Positions 1-5,121 of a DNA stretch of 5,673 nt are shown here, one piece after another (within the stretch, counting starts at the first letter, position 1; each line of letters begins with the position of its first letter). The position numbers and the translations under genes were made by a program. The stretch covers positions 1 to 5,673 of the forward strand of contig CAMZAY010000085.1 of NCBI GenBank assembly GCA_947304365.1, read 5' to 3'. The stretch is from an uncultured Clostridia bacterium (GTDB lineage Bacteria; Bacillota; Clostridia; Christensenellales; CAG-138). The notes beneath the pieces are model-generated. The model was not told the DNA's origin. It searched no databases and saw only the letters and a list, made by a program, of their open reading frames with translations.

Positions 1-2
1 CG

Positions 3-416
3 GCGGCGTTCATGCTGGGCGCGGTCGGCGTCCAGGTCGGAACAAGATTTCTGGTTGCAGAGGAATGCACCATTTCTCAGGCATATAAAGATAAGGTACT
101 CAAGGCGAAGGATATCGACTCCGTCGTAACGGGCAAGCGTCTCGGCCATCCCGTGCGCTCTATCCGCAACGCCTTTACGCGCGCCTATTCCAAGGCGGAA
201 TACGACAGCTCCCATGTCTCCGACGAGGAGCTTGAGAAGATGGGAGCCGGCGTTCTGAGGATCGCCGCCCGCGAGGGTGACGTCAAGAACGGCTGCGTGC
301 TCGCGGGACAGGTCGCGAGCATGGTCACCAAGGAGCAGCCCGCGCGTGATATCATCGTTGAGATGTTCACCGAGGCGGAGGAAGTTTTGAAGGGTGCGGC
401 AAAATGGGTAAAATAG
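3..416 (+). CDS. fabK: Enoyl-ACP reductase II FabK, C-terminal part (5' end outside window)
   Basis: FabK is the FMN-dependent, NAD(P)H-using enoyl-ACP reductase that performs the last step of each elongation cycle in many Firmicutes; it is unrelated to FabI. Only the last 137 codons are present; the reading frame is open from base 3 and the family is usually about 310-320 residues. Visible family hallmarks are a GVQVGTRF stretch (GTRF at 39-50), which belongs to the FMN-phosphate-binding end of the TIM barrel in this nitronate-monooxygenase-like family, then GHPVR at 144-158 and EGDVKNGCVLAGQ at 273-311, all typical of FabK C-termini. An ATG at 12 is internal, not a start, because homology continues upstream of it (AAF before the Met). 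The stop at 414-416 lies inside fabD, giving a 13-base overlap that suggests translational coupling. The catalytic His of the family lies in the missing part, so activity cannot be judged from this window. Confidence 0.93.
   Translation, partial: AAFMLGAVGVQVGTRFLVAEECTISQAYKDKVLKAKDIDSVVTGKRLGHPVRSIRNAFTRAYSKAEYDSSHVSDEELEKMGAGVLRIAAREGDVKNGCVLAGQVASMVTKEQPARDIIVEMFTEAEEVLKGAAKWVK
389..394 (+). promoter_or_regulatory. Ribosome binding site of fabD inside fabK
   Basis: GAAGGG lies 9 bases before the ATG at 404, within the last codons of fabK. It supports that ATG as the fabD start and means fabD is initiated from inside the upstream coding region. Confidence 0.65.
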
Positions 417-1309
417 CATTGATTTTTTCGGGACAGGGCGCGCAGTACAGCGGCATGGGAAAGGCGCTTTATGACGCTTCTCCCGCAGCGAAGGCGGTCT
501 TTGATCTGGCGGATTCCATCCGTGAGGGTACCTCCGCGCAGTGCTTTGAGGGCGCTGCCGGGGAGCTGAACCGCACCGTCAACACCCAGCCCTGCGTATT
601 TACCGCAGACCTCGCGGCGGCGTATGCCGTGAAGGAAGCGGGCATCGTGCCCGACTGCGTGGCGGGCTTCTCTCTCGGAGAGATCGCGGCGCTGGCTTAT
701 TCGGGCATCCTCACCGACGAGGAGGCGTTCCGCCTCGTGTGCAAGCGCGGTGAGCTGATGGACAAGGCGGCGAAGGAGAATCCCGGCGCGATGGTGGCAG
801 TCATGAAGATGACGCCCGCTCAGGTCGAGGAGGTCTGCGCAGGCTTTGACAAGACCTATCCCGTGAACTACAACTCCCCTGCCCAGACGGTCGTCGCGAC
901 GACGAGCGAAAGCGCCGACGCGTTCTGCGAGGCGGTCAAGGCGGCAGGCGGCAGAGCCAAGCAGCTCCCGGTCAGCGGCGCGTTCCACTCTCCCTTTATG
1001 GCGGACGCGGCTGCGGGACTTGCCGACTACATGAAGGACGTTGACTTCAAGGAGCCGGCGCTCCCGATTTACTCGGACTACACCGCGAAGCCCTATGAGG
1101 GCGACTACAAGGAGCTTGTCAGGGCGCAGGTCGAGAACCCCGTGCGCTGGCAGACCATCGTTGAAAACATGATCGCCGAGGGCGTCGACACCTTCATCGA
1201 GGTCGGCGTCGGCAAGACGCTGACGGGACTGATCAAGCGCATCGACGAGAACGTCGCGGCGTTCAAGGCGGAGACGCCCGAGGACATCGCGAAAATCGTG
1301 AACAGATAA
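404..1309 (+). CDS. fabD: Malonyl-CoA:ACP transacylase FabD
   Basis: FabD is the cytosolic transferase that moves malonyl from CoA to acyl carrier protein, feeding the condensing enzymes. The 301-residue length is normal for the family. The N-terminal GQGAQ motif (residues 10-14) forms part of the oxyanion/active-site loop. The nucleophile is S90 in GFSLGE, the substrate carboxylate-binding Arg is probably R115, and the catalytic His is H195 in AFHSPF. The downstream NSPAQ (157-161) and PVRW (246-249) motifs are also family signatures. The start at 404 is set by an SD-like GAAGGG and by homology beginning right at MGKIALIFSGQG. The gene overlaps fabK by 13 bases. One small oddity: the C-terminal segment reads EVGVGKTL (266-273), where the usual motif is EVGPGKxL, so a conserved Pro is Val. 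Everything else is canonical, and the assignment is near certain. Confidence 0.97.
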   Translation: MGKIALIFSGQGAQYSGMGKALYDASPAAKAVFDLADSIREGTSAQCFEGAAGELNRTVNTQPCVFTADLAAAYAVKEAGIVPDCVAGFSLGEIAALAYSGILTDEEAFRLVCKRGELMDKAAKENPGAMVAVMKMTPAQVEEVCAGFDKTYPVNYNSPAQTVVATTSESADAFCEAVKAAGGRAKQLPVSGAFHSPFMADAAAGLADYMKDVDFKEPALPIYSDYTAKPYEGDYKELVRAQVENPVRWQTIVENMIAEGVDTFIEVGVGKTLTGLIKRIDENVAAFKAETPEDIAKIVNR

Positions 1310-1310
1310 T

Positions 1311-1352
1311 ATGAGCGGCAGCGCGGAAGCGATTGCCGATAGGTACATATAA
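1311..1352 (+). other. 13-codon mini-ORF filling the gap after fabD (possible leader peptide)
   Basis: An ATG sits one base after the fabD stop codon (TAATATG) and opens a frame of 13 codons (MSGSAEAIADRYI) ending with TAA at 1350-1352, one base before the ATG of the lipoprotein gene. No good ribosome binding site precedes it, so translation would depend on ribosomes restarting after fabD. The exact fit between the two genes is what draws attention; a chance short frame is quite possible. Function, if any, is unknown. Confidence 0.2.
1316..1338 (+). promoter_or_regulatory. RNA hairpin with GGAA tetraloop before the lipoprotein gene
   Basis: Bases 1316-1320 (CGGCA) pair with 1334-1338 (TGCCG), G1321 can wobble with T1333, A1332 bulges, and CGC 1322-1324 pairs with GCG 1329-1331 around a GGAA loop of the stable GNRA class. 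No T-run follows, so it is not a classical intrinsic terminator. It ends two bases before the weak AGGT ribosome binding element (1341-1344) of the next gene. It could affect mRNA processing, stability or initiation. The pairing is seen directly; the role is inference. Confidence 0.4.
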
Positions 1353-1353
1353 T

Positions 1354-2169
1354 ATGAAAAAGCAATTTTACAAATTTTCGGCGCTGATTCTGGCGGCGGT
1401 CTGCGGTGCGGCGGCACTTTCCGCCTGCGGCGCGAAGCCGGCTGAGAACACGCAGACAACGGCAGCGGCTGTAACGGAGGCCGCGACAGACGCCGCGACA
1501 GACGCCGCAACAGAAGCGGTTCAGACGACCGAGGAGCCGACACGCGCGGCGGACGAGTTCGTCAGGACGGTGCGTGTTGAGAGCTGGGAGACCAAATACG
1601 GCGACGAAACACGCGAGTATTTCTGTCAGCAGCCCGAGCTTTTGATTCAGTCCGCGGATGCGGACGCAATCAACGCGGAGATAGCCGAGCGCTGCAATAA
1701 GATTTTTGACGCGTATGACAGCGGCAAGCCGATGGAGGACTTTTCCAAGGGCGCGGAATACAAGGCGTATCTCAACGGCAAGACGCTGAGTCTGGTGTTT
1801 ATCGACCGTGCTCCCGTCAATCAGTCCGTCTATTATTACGTATATAATATCGACGTGGAAAGCGGCTCGCGCCTTGACGACGCGGAGCTGATCGCACGCT
1901 CGGGCAACGACGCGGATACCGCGCACGCTCAGCTGGCGGAAAGAGTCGCGGAGTACTTCGACGCAAAGACTGCCGAGATGCAGGGCGGCATGGATACGGT
2001 TATTGCGAAGTGCCGTGAAAAGACGCTCAGCGACGAGTATCTCGGCAAGGCGCAGTATTACCTCGCCGACCGCAACACGCTCAGCGCGGTATTTGCTTAC
2101 AACTGGGTAGCAGGTGCGGAGCAGTATCTGGACACCACCGAGGTATTTCCTCATTTACCCCAATATTGA
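1354..2169 (+). CDS. Putative secreted lipoprotein, RsiV/PdaC-like (DUF3298/DUF4163-type) candidate
   Basis: This gene encodes a 271-residue protein of unknown function, not a recognised fatty-acid synthesis enzyme. Residues 1-24 form a lipoprotein signal peptide: basic MKKQFYK, then a hydrophobic stretch, then the lipobox LSAC with the lipid-modified Cys at 25. Residues 26-66 are a low-complexity Ala/Thr/Glu/Asp linker with AAT[D/E] repeats, as expected for a spacer holding a domain away from the membrane. The rest (about 67-271) looks like one folded extracellular domain. YNIDVESGSRLDDAEL (164-179) and the C-terminal YYLADRNTLSAVFAYNWVAG region (235-254) resemble the pattern of DUF3298/DUF4163 domains found in RsiV-type anti-sigma factors and PdaC; this is by eye and tentative. 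No transmembrane helix other than the signal is apparent. ATG 1354 is preferred over an in-frame TTG at 1333 because it begins the signal peptide; its SD (AGGT, 1341-1344) is weak. Base composition appears similar to its neighbours, so transfer is not evident. Confidence 0.75.
   Translation: MKKQFYKFSALILAAVCGAAALSACGAKPAENTQTTAAAVTEAATDAATDAATEAVQTTEEPTRAADEFVRTVRVESWETKYGDETREYFCQQPELLIQSADADAINAEIAERCNKIFDAYDSGKPMEDFSKGAEYKAYLNGKTLSLVFIDRAPVNQSVYYYVYNIDVESGSRLDDAELIARSGNDADTAHAQLAERVAEYFDAKTAEMQGGMDTVIAKCREKTLSDEYLGKAQYYLADRNTLSAVFAYNWVAGAEQYLDTTEVFPHLPQY
1480..1515 (+). repeat. Three tandem 12-bp units coding AAT[D/E] in the lipoprotein linker
   Basis: Units at 1480-1491 and 1492-1503 are identical (GCCGCGACAGAC), and 1504-1515 (GCCGCAACAGAA) is nearly so. 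They encode residues 43-54 as AATD, AATD, AATE. A divergent fourth unit (AVTE) lies just before, at 1468-1479. The repeat lies in the predicted spacer between the lipid anchor and the folded domain, so copy number changes would keep the frame and alter linker length. Confidence 0.85.
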
Positions 2170-2202
2170 TTACAGAACCTAACGGAAAGAAGGCGTATTC
2201 AT

Positions 2203-2946
2203 ATGAATTTTCAGGATAGAACCGCCGTCGTGACAGGCGGCTCCCGCGGTATCGGTCTCGCGATTGCCAAGAAGCTCGCCGAGGGCGGCGCGAATATCGC
2301 GATCCTCTATGTCGGAGACGAGAGCGAGGGCTTGAATGCAAAGGCGGAGCTGGAGCAGTACGGCACCAAGGTGGAGCAGTATTTCTGCAACGTCGCGGAT
2401 TTCGCCGCCTCCAAGGAAGTCGTCGACAAGGTCATCGCGGATTTCGGCGGCATCGACTACCTGATCAATAACGCGGGCATCACCCGCGACAAGCTCGTGC
2501 TCAACATGGAGGAGAGCGACTTTGACGCGGTTATCAACGTCAACCTCAAGGGCACCTTCAATATGATCAAGCACACCTACAAGCACTTCATGAAGAAGCG
2601 CTTCGGCAGGATCGTCAGCACCTCCTCGATCGTCGGTCTGATCGGCAACGCGGGACAGGCGAACTATGCCGCTTCCAAGGCGGGCATCATCGGCATGACC
2701 AAGTCCGTAGCCAGAGAGCTTGCGGGCAGAGGCGTGACCGTCAACGCGGTAGCGCCCGGCTATATCGGCACCGATATGACCAACGCCCTTTCCGACAAGG
2801 TCAAGGAGACCATGAAGGCGCAGATCCCCGCCAAGAGGATCGGTACGCCCGAGGACGTCGCCAATGTGGTCGCGTTCCTCTGCTCCGACGAGGCGGCTTA
2901 TGTGACAGGAGAGGTTATCCGCGTGGACGGCGGTCTCGCGATTTAA
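2203..2946 (+). CDS. fabG: 3-oxoacyl-ACP reductase FabG
   Basis: FabG is the cytosolic NADPH-dependent reductase that converts 3-oxoacyl-ACP to (R)-3-hydroxyacyl-ACP. At 247 residues it is the standard length of this classical short-chain dehydrogenase/reductase. The nucleotide-binding TGGSRGIG is at residues 11-18, NNAG at 89-92, and the catalytic tetrad is N114 (NVNLKG), S142 (SSIVG), Y155 and K159 (YAASK). PGYIGTDMT (185-193) and the C-terminal VTGEVIRVDGG are typical FabG signatures. The start at 2203 is supported by AGAAGG at 2188-2193 with a 9-base spacer. It follows the lipoprotein gene by 33 bases and is only 10 bases from fabF. Its place in the operon makes FabG much more likely than another SDR enzyme. 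Confidence 0.97.
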   Translation: MNFQDRTAVVTGGSRGIGLAIAKKLAEGGANIAILYVGDESEGLNAKAELEQYGTKVEQYFCNVADFAASKEVVDKVIADFGGIDYLINNAGITRDKLVLNMEESDFDAVINVNLKGTFNMIKHTYKHFMKKRFGRIVSTSSIVGLIGNAGQANYAASKAGIIGMTKSVARELAGRGVTVNAVAPGYIGTDMTNALSDKVKETMKAQIPAKRIGTPEDVANVVAFLCSDEAAYVTGEVIRVDGGLAI

Positions 2947-2951
2947 GGAGG
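2945..2951 (+). promoter_or_regulatory. Strong ribosome binding site of fabF overlapping the fabG stop
   Basis: AAGGAGG, a full-length Shine-Dalgarno match, shares its two A bases with the TAA stop of fabG and lies 5 bases before the ATG at 2957. It fixes the fabF start and favours tight coupling of FabG and FabF production. Confidence 0.85.
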
Positions 2952-2956
2952 GCATT

Positions 2957-4192
2957 ATGGCAAGACGAGTGGTAGTAACGGGATTGGGTGCCGTCAGCCC
3001 TGTGGGCAACGACGTCCCGACTATGTGGAATAATATGATAAACGGCGTGTGCGGCATCGACGAGATAACCGCGTTCGACACCTCCGATCTGAAGGTTCAT
3101 ATCGCCGGCACCGTAAAGGATTTTCAGCCCGAGCTTTACTTTGAAAAGCGAGAAGCCAAAAAGCTTGATATCTACTGCCAGTACGCCATGGCGGCGGCTC
3201 AGCAGGCGGTCGATGACAGCGGCATCCTCGGTCATATCGACGAGAACCGCTTCGGCGTCTACATCGGCGCAGGCATCGGCGGACTGAATACTTTTGTGAG
3301 CAATACCGTCGGTCTGGAGCTGGGTGGCCCCAGAAAGGTATCTCCGTTCTTTATCCCCATGATGATCGGCAATATCGCGACGGGCAATGTCGCGATCCGC
3401 TTCGGCGCAAAGGGCGTTTCGCTTTCCGTCATGAGCGCGTGCGCAACGGGAACCAACTCCATCGGCGAGGCGTTCCACGCCGTCAAGGACGGCTATGCCG
3501 ACGCGATCATCGCGGGCGGCGCGGAGGCAGTCGTCGCAAGACTGACCATCGCGGGCTTCCAGAACATGAAGGCGCTTTCCACCAATCCCGACCCGGGCAA
3601 GGCGTCCCGTCCGTTTGACAAGGACAGAGACGGCTTCGTCATGGGTGAGGGCGCGGGTATGCTGATCCTTGAGGAATACGAGCACGCCAAGGCGCGCGGC
3701 GCGAAGATATACGCCGAGTTCAGCGGCTACGGCAATACCTGCGACGCGCACCACGTCACCGCTCCCGATCCCGAGGGCGCCGGACTTGCCAGAGCAATCG
3801 CGATCGCGTTTGAGGAAGCAAACGTCGCGGACGACGCGAACGTCTATATCAACGCGCACGGCACCTCCACCCACCTCAACGACCTCACCGAGACGATGGC
3901 GATCAAGAAGGCTCTCGGAGAAAAGGCGTATGACGCGAGCATCAGCTCGACCAAGTCCATGACAGGTCACATGCTCGGCGCGACGGGCGCGATCGAAGCG
4001 ATCGCGGCAGTCAAGGCGATCGAGGAGGGCGTAGTGCCTCCCACCATTAACCTCGACGAGCCGGACGAGGGACTTGACCTCGATTACACGCCGAAGGTTG
4101 CGAAAAAGCGCGACATCGACGTCGCCGCATCCACCAATCTCGGCTTCGGCGGTCATGACGCCTGCGTGGTATTCAAGAAAATAGCTGACTGA
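2957..4192 (+). CDS. fabF: 3-oxoacyl-ACP synthase II FabF
   Basis: FabF is the cytosolic condensing enzyme that elongates acyl-ACP with malonyl-ACP, releasing CO2. It is 411 residues, the usual size. The thiolase-fold active site is complete: nucleophile C162 in the SACATG motif, H301 in NAHGTST, K333 in SSTKSMTGH, and H338 in the same motif. The Cys-His-His triad marks a KAS I/II enzyme rather than FabH (Cys-His-Asn). Early VVVTGLGAVSPVGND (residues 6-20) is the normal FabF N-terminus, and the strong SD at 2945-2951 confirms the start. The C-terminal loop reads NLGFGGHD (394-401); the usual form is SFGFGG followed by T or H and Asn, so the Phe two residues before F397 and the final Asn are changed. 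F397 itself, which corresponds to the gating Phe of the family, is kept. The gene ends with back-to-back stops TGA TAA (4190-4195). FabF rather than FabB is favoured by the operon context. Confidence 0.97.
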   Translation: MARRVVVTGLGAVSPVGNDVPTMWNNMINGVCGIDEITAFDTSDLKVHIAGTVKDFQPELYFEKREAKKLDIYCQYAMAAAQQAVDDSGILGHIDENRFGVYIGAGIGGLNTFVSNTVGLELGGPRKVSPFFIPMMIGNIATGNVAIRFGAKGVSLSVMSACATGTNSIGEAFHAVKDGYADAIIAGGAEAVVARLTIAGFQNMKALSTNPDPGKASRPFDKDRDGFVMGEGAGMLILEEYEHAKARGAKIYAEFSGYGNTCDAHHVTAPDPEGAGLARAIAIAFEEANVADDANVYINAHGTSTHLNDLTETMAIKKALGEKAYDASISSTKSMTGHMLGATGAIEAIAAVKAIEEGVVPPTINLDEPDEGLDLDYTPKVAKKRDIDVAASTNLGFGGHDACVVFKKIAD

Positions 4193-4207
4193 TAAATAAC
4201 AAATCGA

Positions 4208-4213
4208 AAAGGA
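4208..4213 (+). promoter_or_regulatory. Ribosome binding site deciding the accB start
   Basis: AAAGGA ends 9 bases before the ATG at 4223. An in-frame TTG at 4214 directly abuts this site, leaving no room for ribosome placement, so ATG 4223 is chosen. Confidence 0.7.
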
Positions 4214-4222
4214 TTGTTTCAG

Positions 4223-4666
4223 ATGTTCAATATAGAAGAAATCAAGGAATTAATGGCGCTGCTGGAGAACTCCTCTCTGTCCGCGCTCGAGGTACAGCAG
4301 GACGACGTCAAGGTGCGCCTTGAAAAGCCCGCTGTCACCGTTGCGGCTCCCGTTGCCGTTCCCGCTCCCGCGCCTGTTGCGGCTCCCGCTCCCGCTCCCG
4401 CGCCTGTTGCGGCTCCTGCGCCTGCCGATGCGGGCAAGGCGATCAATGCGCCGATCGTCGGCGTGTTCTACGCCGCTCCCTCTCCCGACAGCGAGCCTTA
4501 TGTCAGCGTCGGCAAGAGAGTCAAGAAGGGCGACGTCGTCTGCATTATCGAGGCGATGAAGTGCATGAATGAGATCCAGGCGGAGGAGGACGGCGAAATC
4601 ACCGCTGTTCTTGCGACCAACGGCGAGCTGGTTGAGTACGGTCAGCCGCTCTTTGCCATCAAATAA
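4223..4666 (+). CDS. accB: Biotin carboxyl carrier protein of acetyl-CoA carboxylase (BCCP, AccB)
   Basis: AccB carries the biotin that shuttles CO2 between biotin carboxylase (AccC) and carboxyltransferase (AccA/AccD) to make malonyl-CoA. The 147-residue protein has three parts. An N-terminal segment (1-36, FNIEEIKELMALLENSSLS) is typical of AccB and helps bind AccC. A flexible Ala/Pro linker follows (about 37-70). The biotinyl domain (about 73-147) holds the biotin attachment Lys K113 in EAMKCMNE. The SPDSEPYV stretch (87-94) matches the 'thumb' found in acetyl-CoA carboxylase BCCPs but not in lipoyl domains or most decarboxylase carriers. Cys114 after the biotinyl Lys is unusual, as Met or Leu is normal there. 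The gene lies 30 bases after fabF and 10 before fabZ, the position typical of Firmicute fab operons. Confidence 0.96.
   Translation: MFNIEEIKELMALLENSSLSALEVQQDDVKVRLEKPAVTVAAPVAVPAPAPVAAPAPAPAPVAAPAPADAGKAINAPIVGVFYAAPSPDSEPYVSVGKRVKKGDVVCIIEAMKCMNEIQAEEDGEITAVLATNGELVEYGQPLFAIK
4360..4416 (+). repeat. 27-bp direct repeat in the AccB Ala/Pro linker
   Basis: Bases 4360-4386 and 4390-4416 are identical, offset by 30 bases (10 codons), so the repeat stays in frame. Both copies encode part of the PAPAPVAAPAP linker. The identity at DNA level suggests recent in-frame duplication or slippage rather than just similar amino acid content. Confidence 0.85.
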
Positions 4667-4670
4667 GGAG
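4665..4670 (+). promoter_or_regulatory. Ribosome binding site of fabZ overlapping the accB stop
   Basis: AAGGAG shares its first two bases with the accB TAA stop and lies 6 bases before the ATG at 4677. It decides the fabZ start: the same frame is open further upstream inside accB, but this ATG is the one with both a ribosome binding site and family homology. Confidence 0.85.
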
Positions 4671-4676
4671 ATTTTG

Positions 4677-5099
4677 ATGAATCAGGAAGAAATCAAGAAG
4701 ATTCTGCCTCACCGCGACAACATGCTGCTGGTCGAGGAGTCCGAGACGGTGGACGAAACCACCGCCAAGGGCAGATATACCATCAAGGGCGACGAGTTCT
4801 TTTTGCAGGGTCATTTTCCGGGCAACCCCGTTGTGCCGGGCGTTATCCTCTGCGAGATGATGGGTCAGGCAAGCTGCTGCCTGCTCGCCGACAAGGTGAG
4901 CGACTGCACTCCCTACTTCACCAAGATGAACAACGTCAAGTTCAAGAACCCCGTCAAGCCCGGCGACACCCTCGAGAGCGTCTGCACCCTCACCAAGAAC
5001 AGAGGGCCGTTCTACTTCATCGACGCCAAGGGCTACGTCGGCGGCAAGCTCTGCGTTTCGGCTGAGCTGAGCTTCGCGCTCGTTCCCAACGAAAAATAA
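4677..5099 (+). CDS. fabZ: 3-hydroxyacyl-ACP dehydratase FabZ
   Basis: FabZ is the cytosolic hot-dog-fold dehydratase that turns (R)-3-hydroxyacyl-ACP into trans-2-enoyl-ACP. The 140-residue length is typical. It opens with the family pattern IKKILPHRDNMLLVE (residues 6-20; PHR at 11-13). The catalytic His is H46 in GHFPGNPVVPGV (45-56) and the catalytic Glu is E60 in CEMMGQA. Glu rather than Asp at that place separates FabZ from FabA. The open frame extends upstream into accB, but the SD at 4665-4670 and homology set the start at ATG 4677. Some Firmicutes use a FabZ paralogue (FabN) that also isomerises the double bond to make unsaturated fatty acids; sequence alone cannot exclude this, though only one dehydratase is seen here. 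Confidence 0.96.
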   Translation: MNQEEIKKILPHRDNMLLVEESETVDETTAKGRYTIKGDEFFLQGHFPGNPVVPGVILCEMMGQASCCLLADKVSDCTPYFTKMNNVKFKNPVKPGDTLESVCTLTKNRGPFYFIDAKGYVGGKLCVSAELSFALVPNEK

Positions 5100-5121
5100 A
5101 CCAGATCCAGAGGTTAATGAA

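Noticed and set aside
1348..1353. TATAAT, a perfect -10 promoter hexamer, just before the lipoprotein ATG
   Set aside because: No -35-like hexamer lies at 16-18 bases upstream (TTGCCG at 1333 is only 9 bases away), and transcription would start inside the signal peptide codons, losing the start codon.
185..1543. A 452-codon open frame on the - strand across fabK, fabD and the start of the lipoprotein gene
   Set aside because: It lies antisense to clearly real genes, has Arg/Leu/Asp-rich composition typical of GC-rich shadows, and shows no recognisable domain.
2140..2152. GAGG...CCTC inverted repeat at the end of the lipoprotein gene as a possible terminator
   Set aside because: It is a four-base-pair stem inside the coding region without a T-tract, and fabG follows closely with its own ribosome binding site.
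1105..2154. Long - strand open frame (349 codons) opposite the lipoprotein gene, which could make one doubt the + strand call
   Set aside because: The + strand frame has a proper signal peptide, lipobox and stop-start spacing with both neighbours; the - strand product is Arg/Val/Leu-rich with no motif.
3669..3962. 97-codon + strand open frame inside fabF
   Set aside because: It is an out-of-frame Arg/Thr/Pro/Ser-rich shadow of fabF with no motif or ribosome binding site noticed.
2915..4156. 413-codon - strand open frame opposite fabF
   Set aside because: It mirrors the codon bias of fabF, whose product has a complete active site on the + strand.
4198..4218. Weak AT-rich hairpin between fabF and accB overlapping the accB ribosome binding site
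   Set aside because: It has only seven mostly A-T pairs with a bulge, leaves part of the SD in the loop, and has no T-run; too weak to call a terminator or regulatory switch.
4214..4222. TTG at 4214 as an alternative accB start, adding three residues
   Set aside because: The SD AAAGGA at 4208-4213 directly abuts it, leaving no spacer, while ATG 4223 has a suitable one and matches the usual AccB N-terminus.
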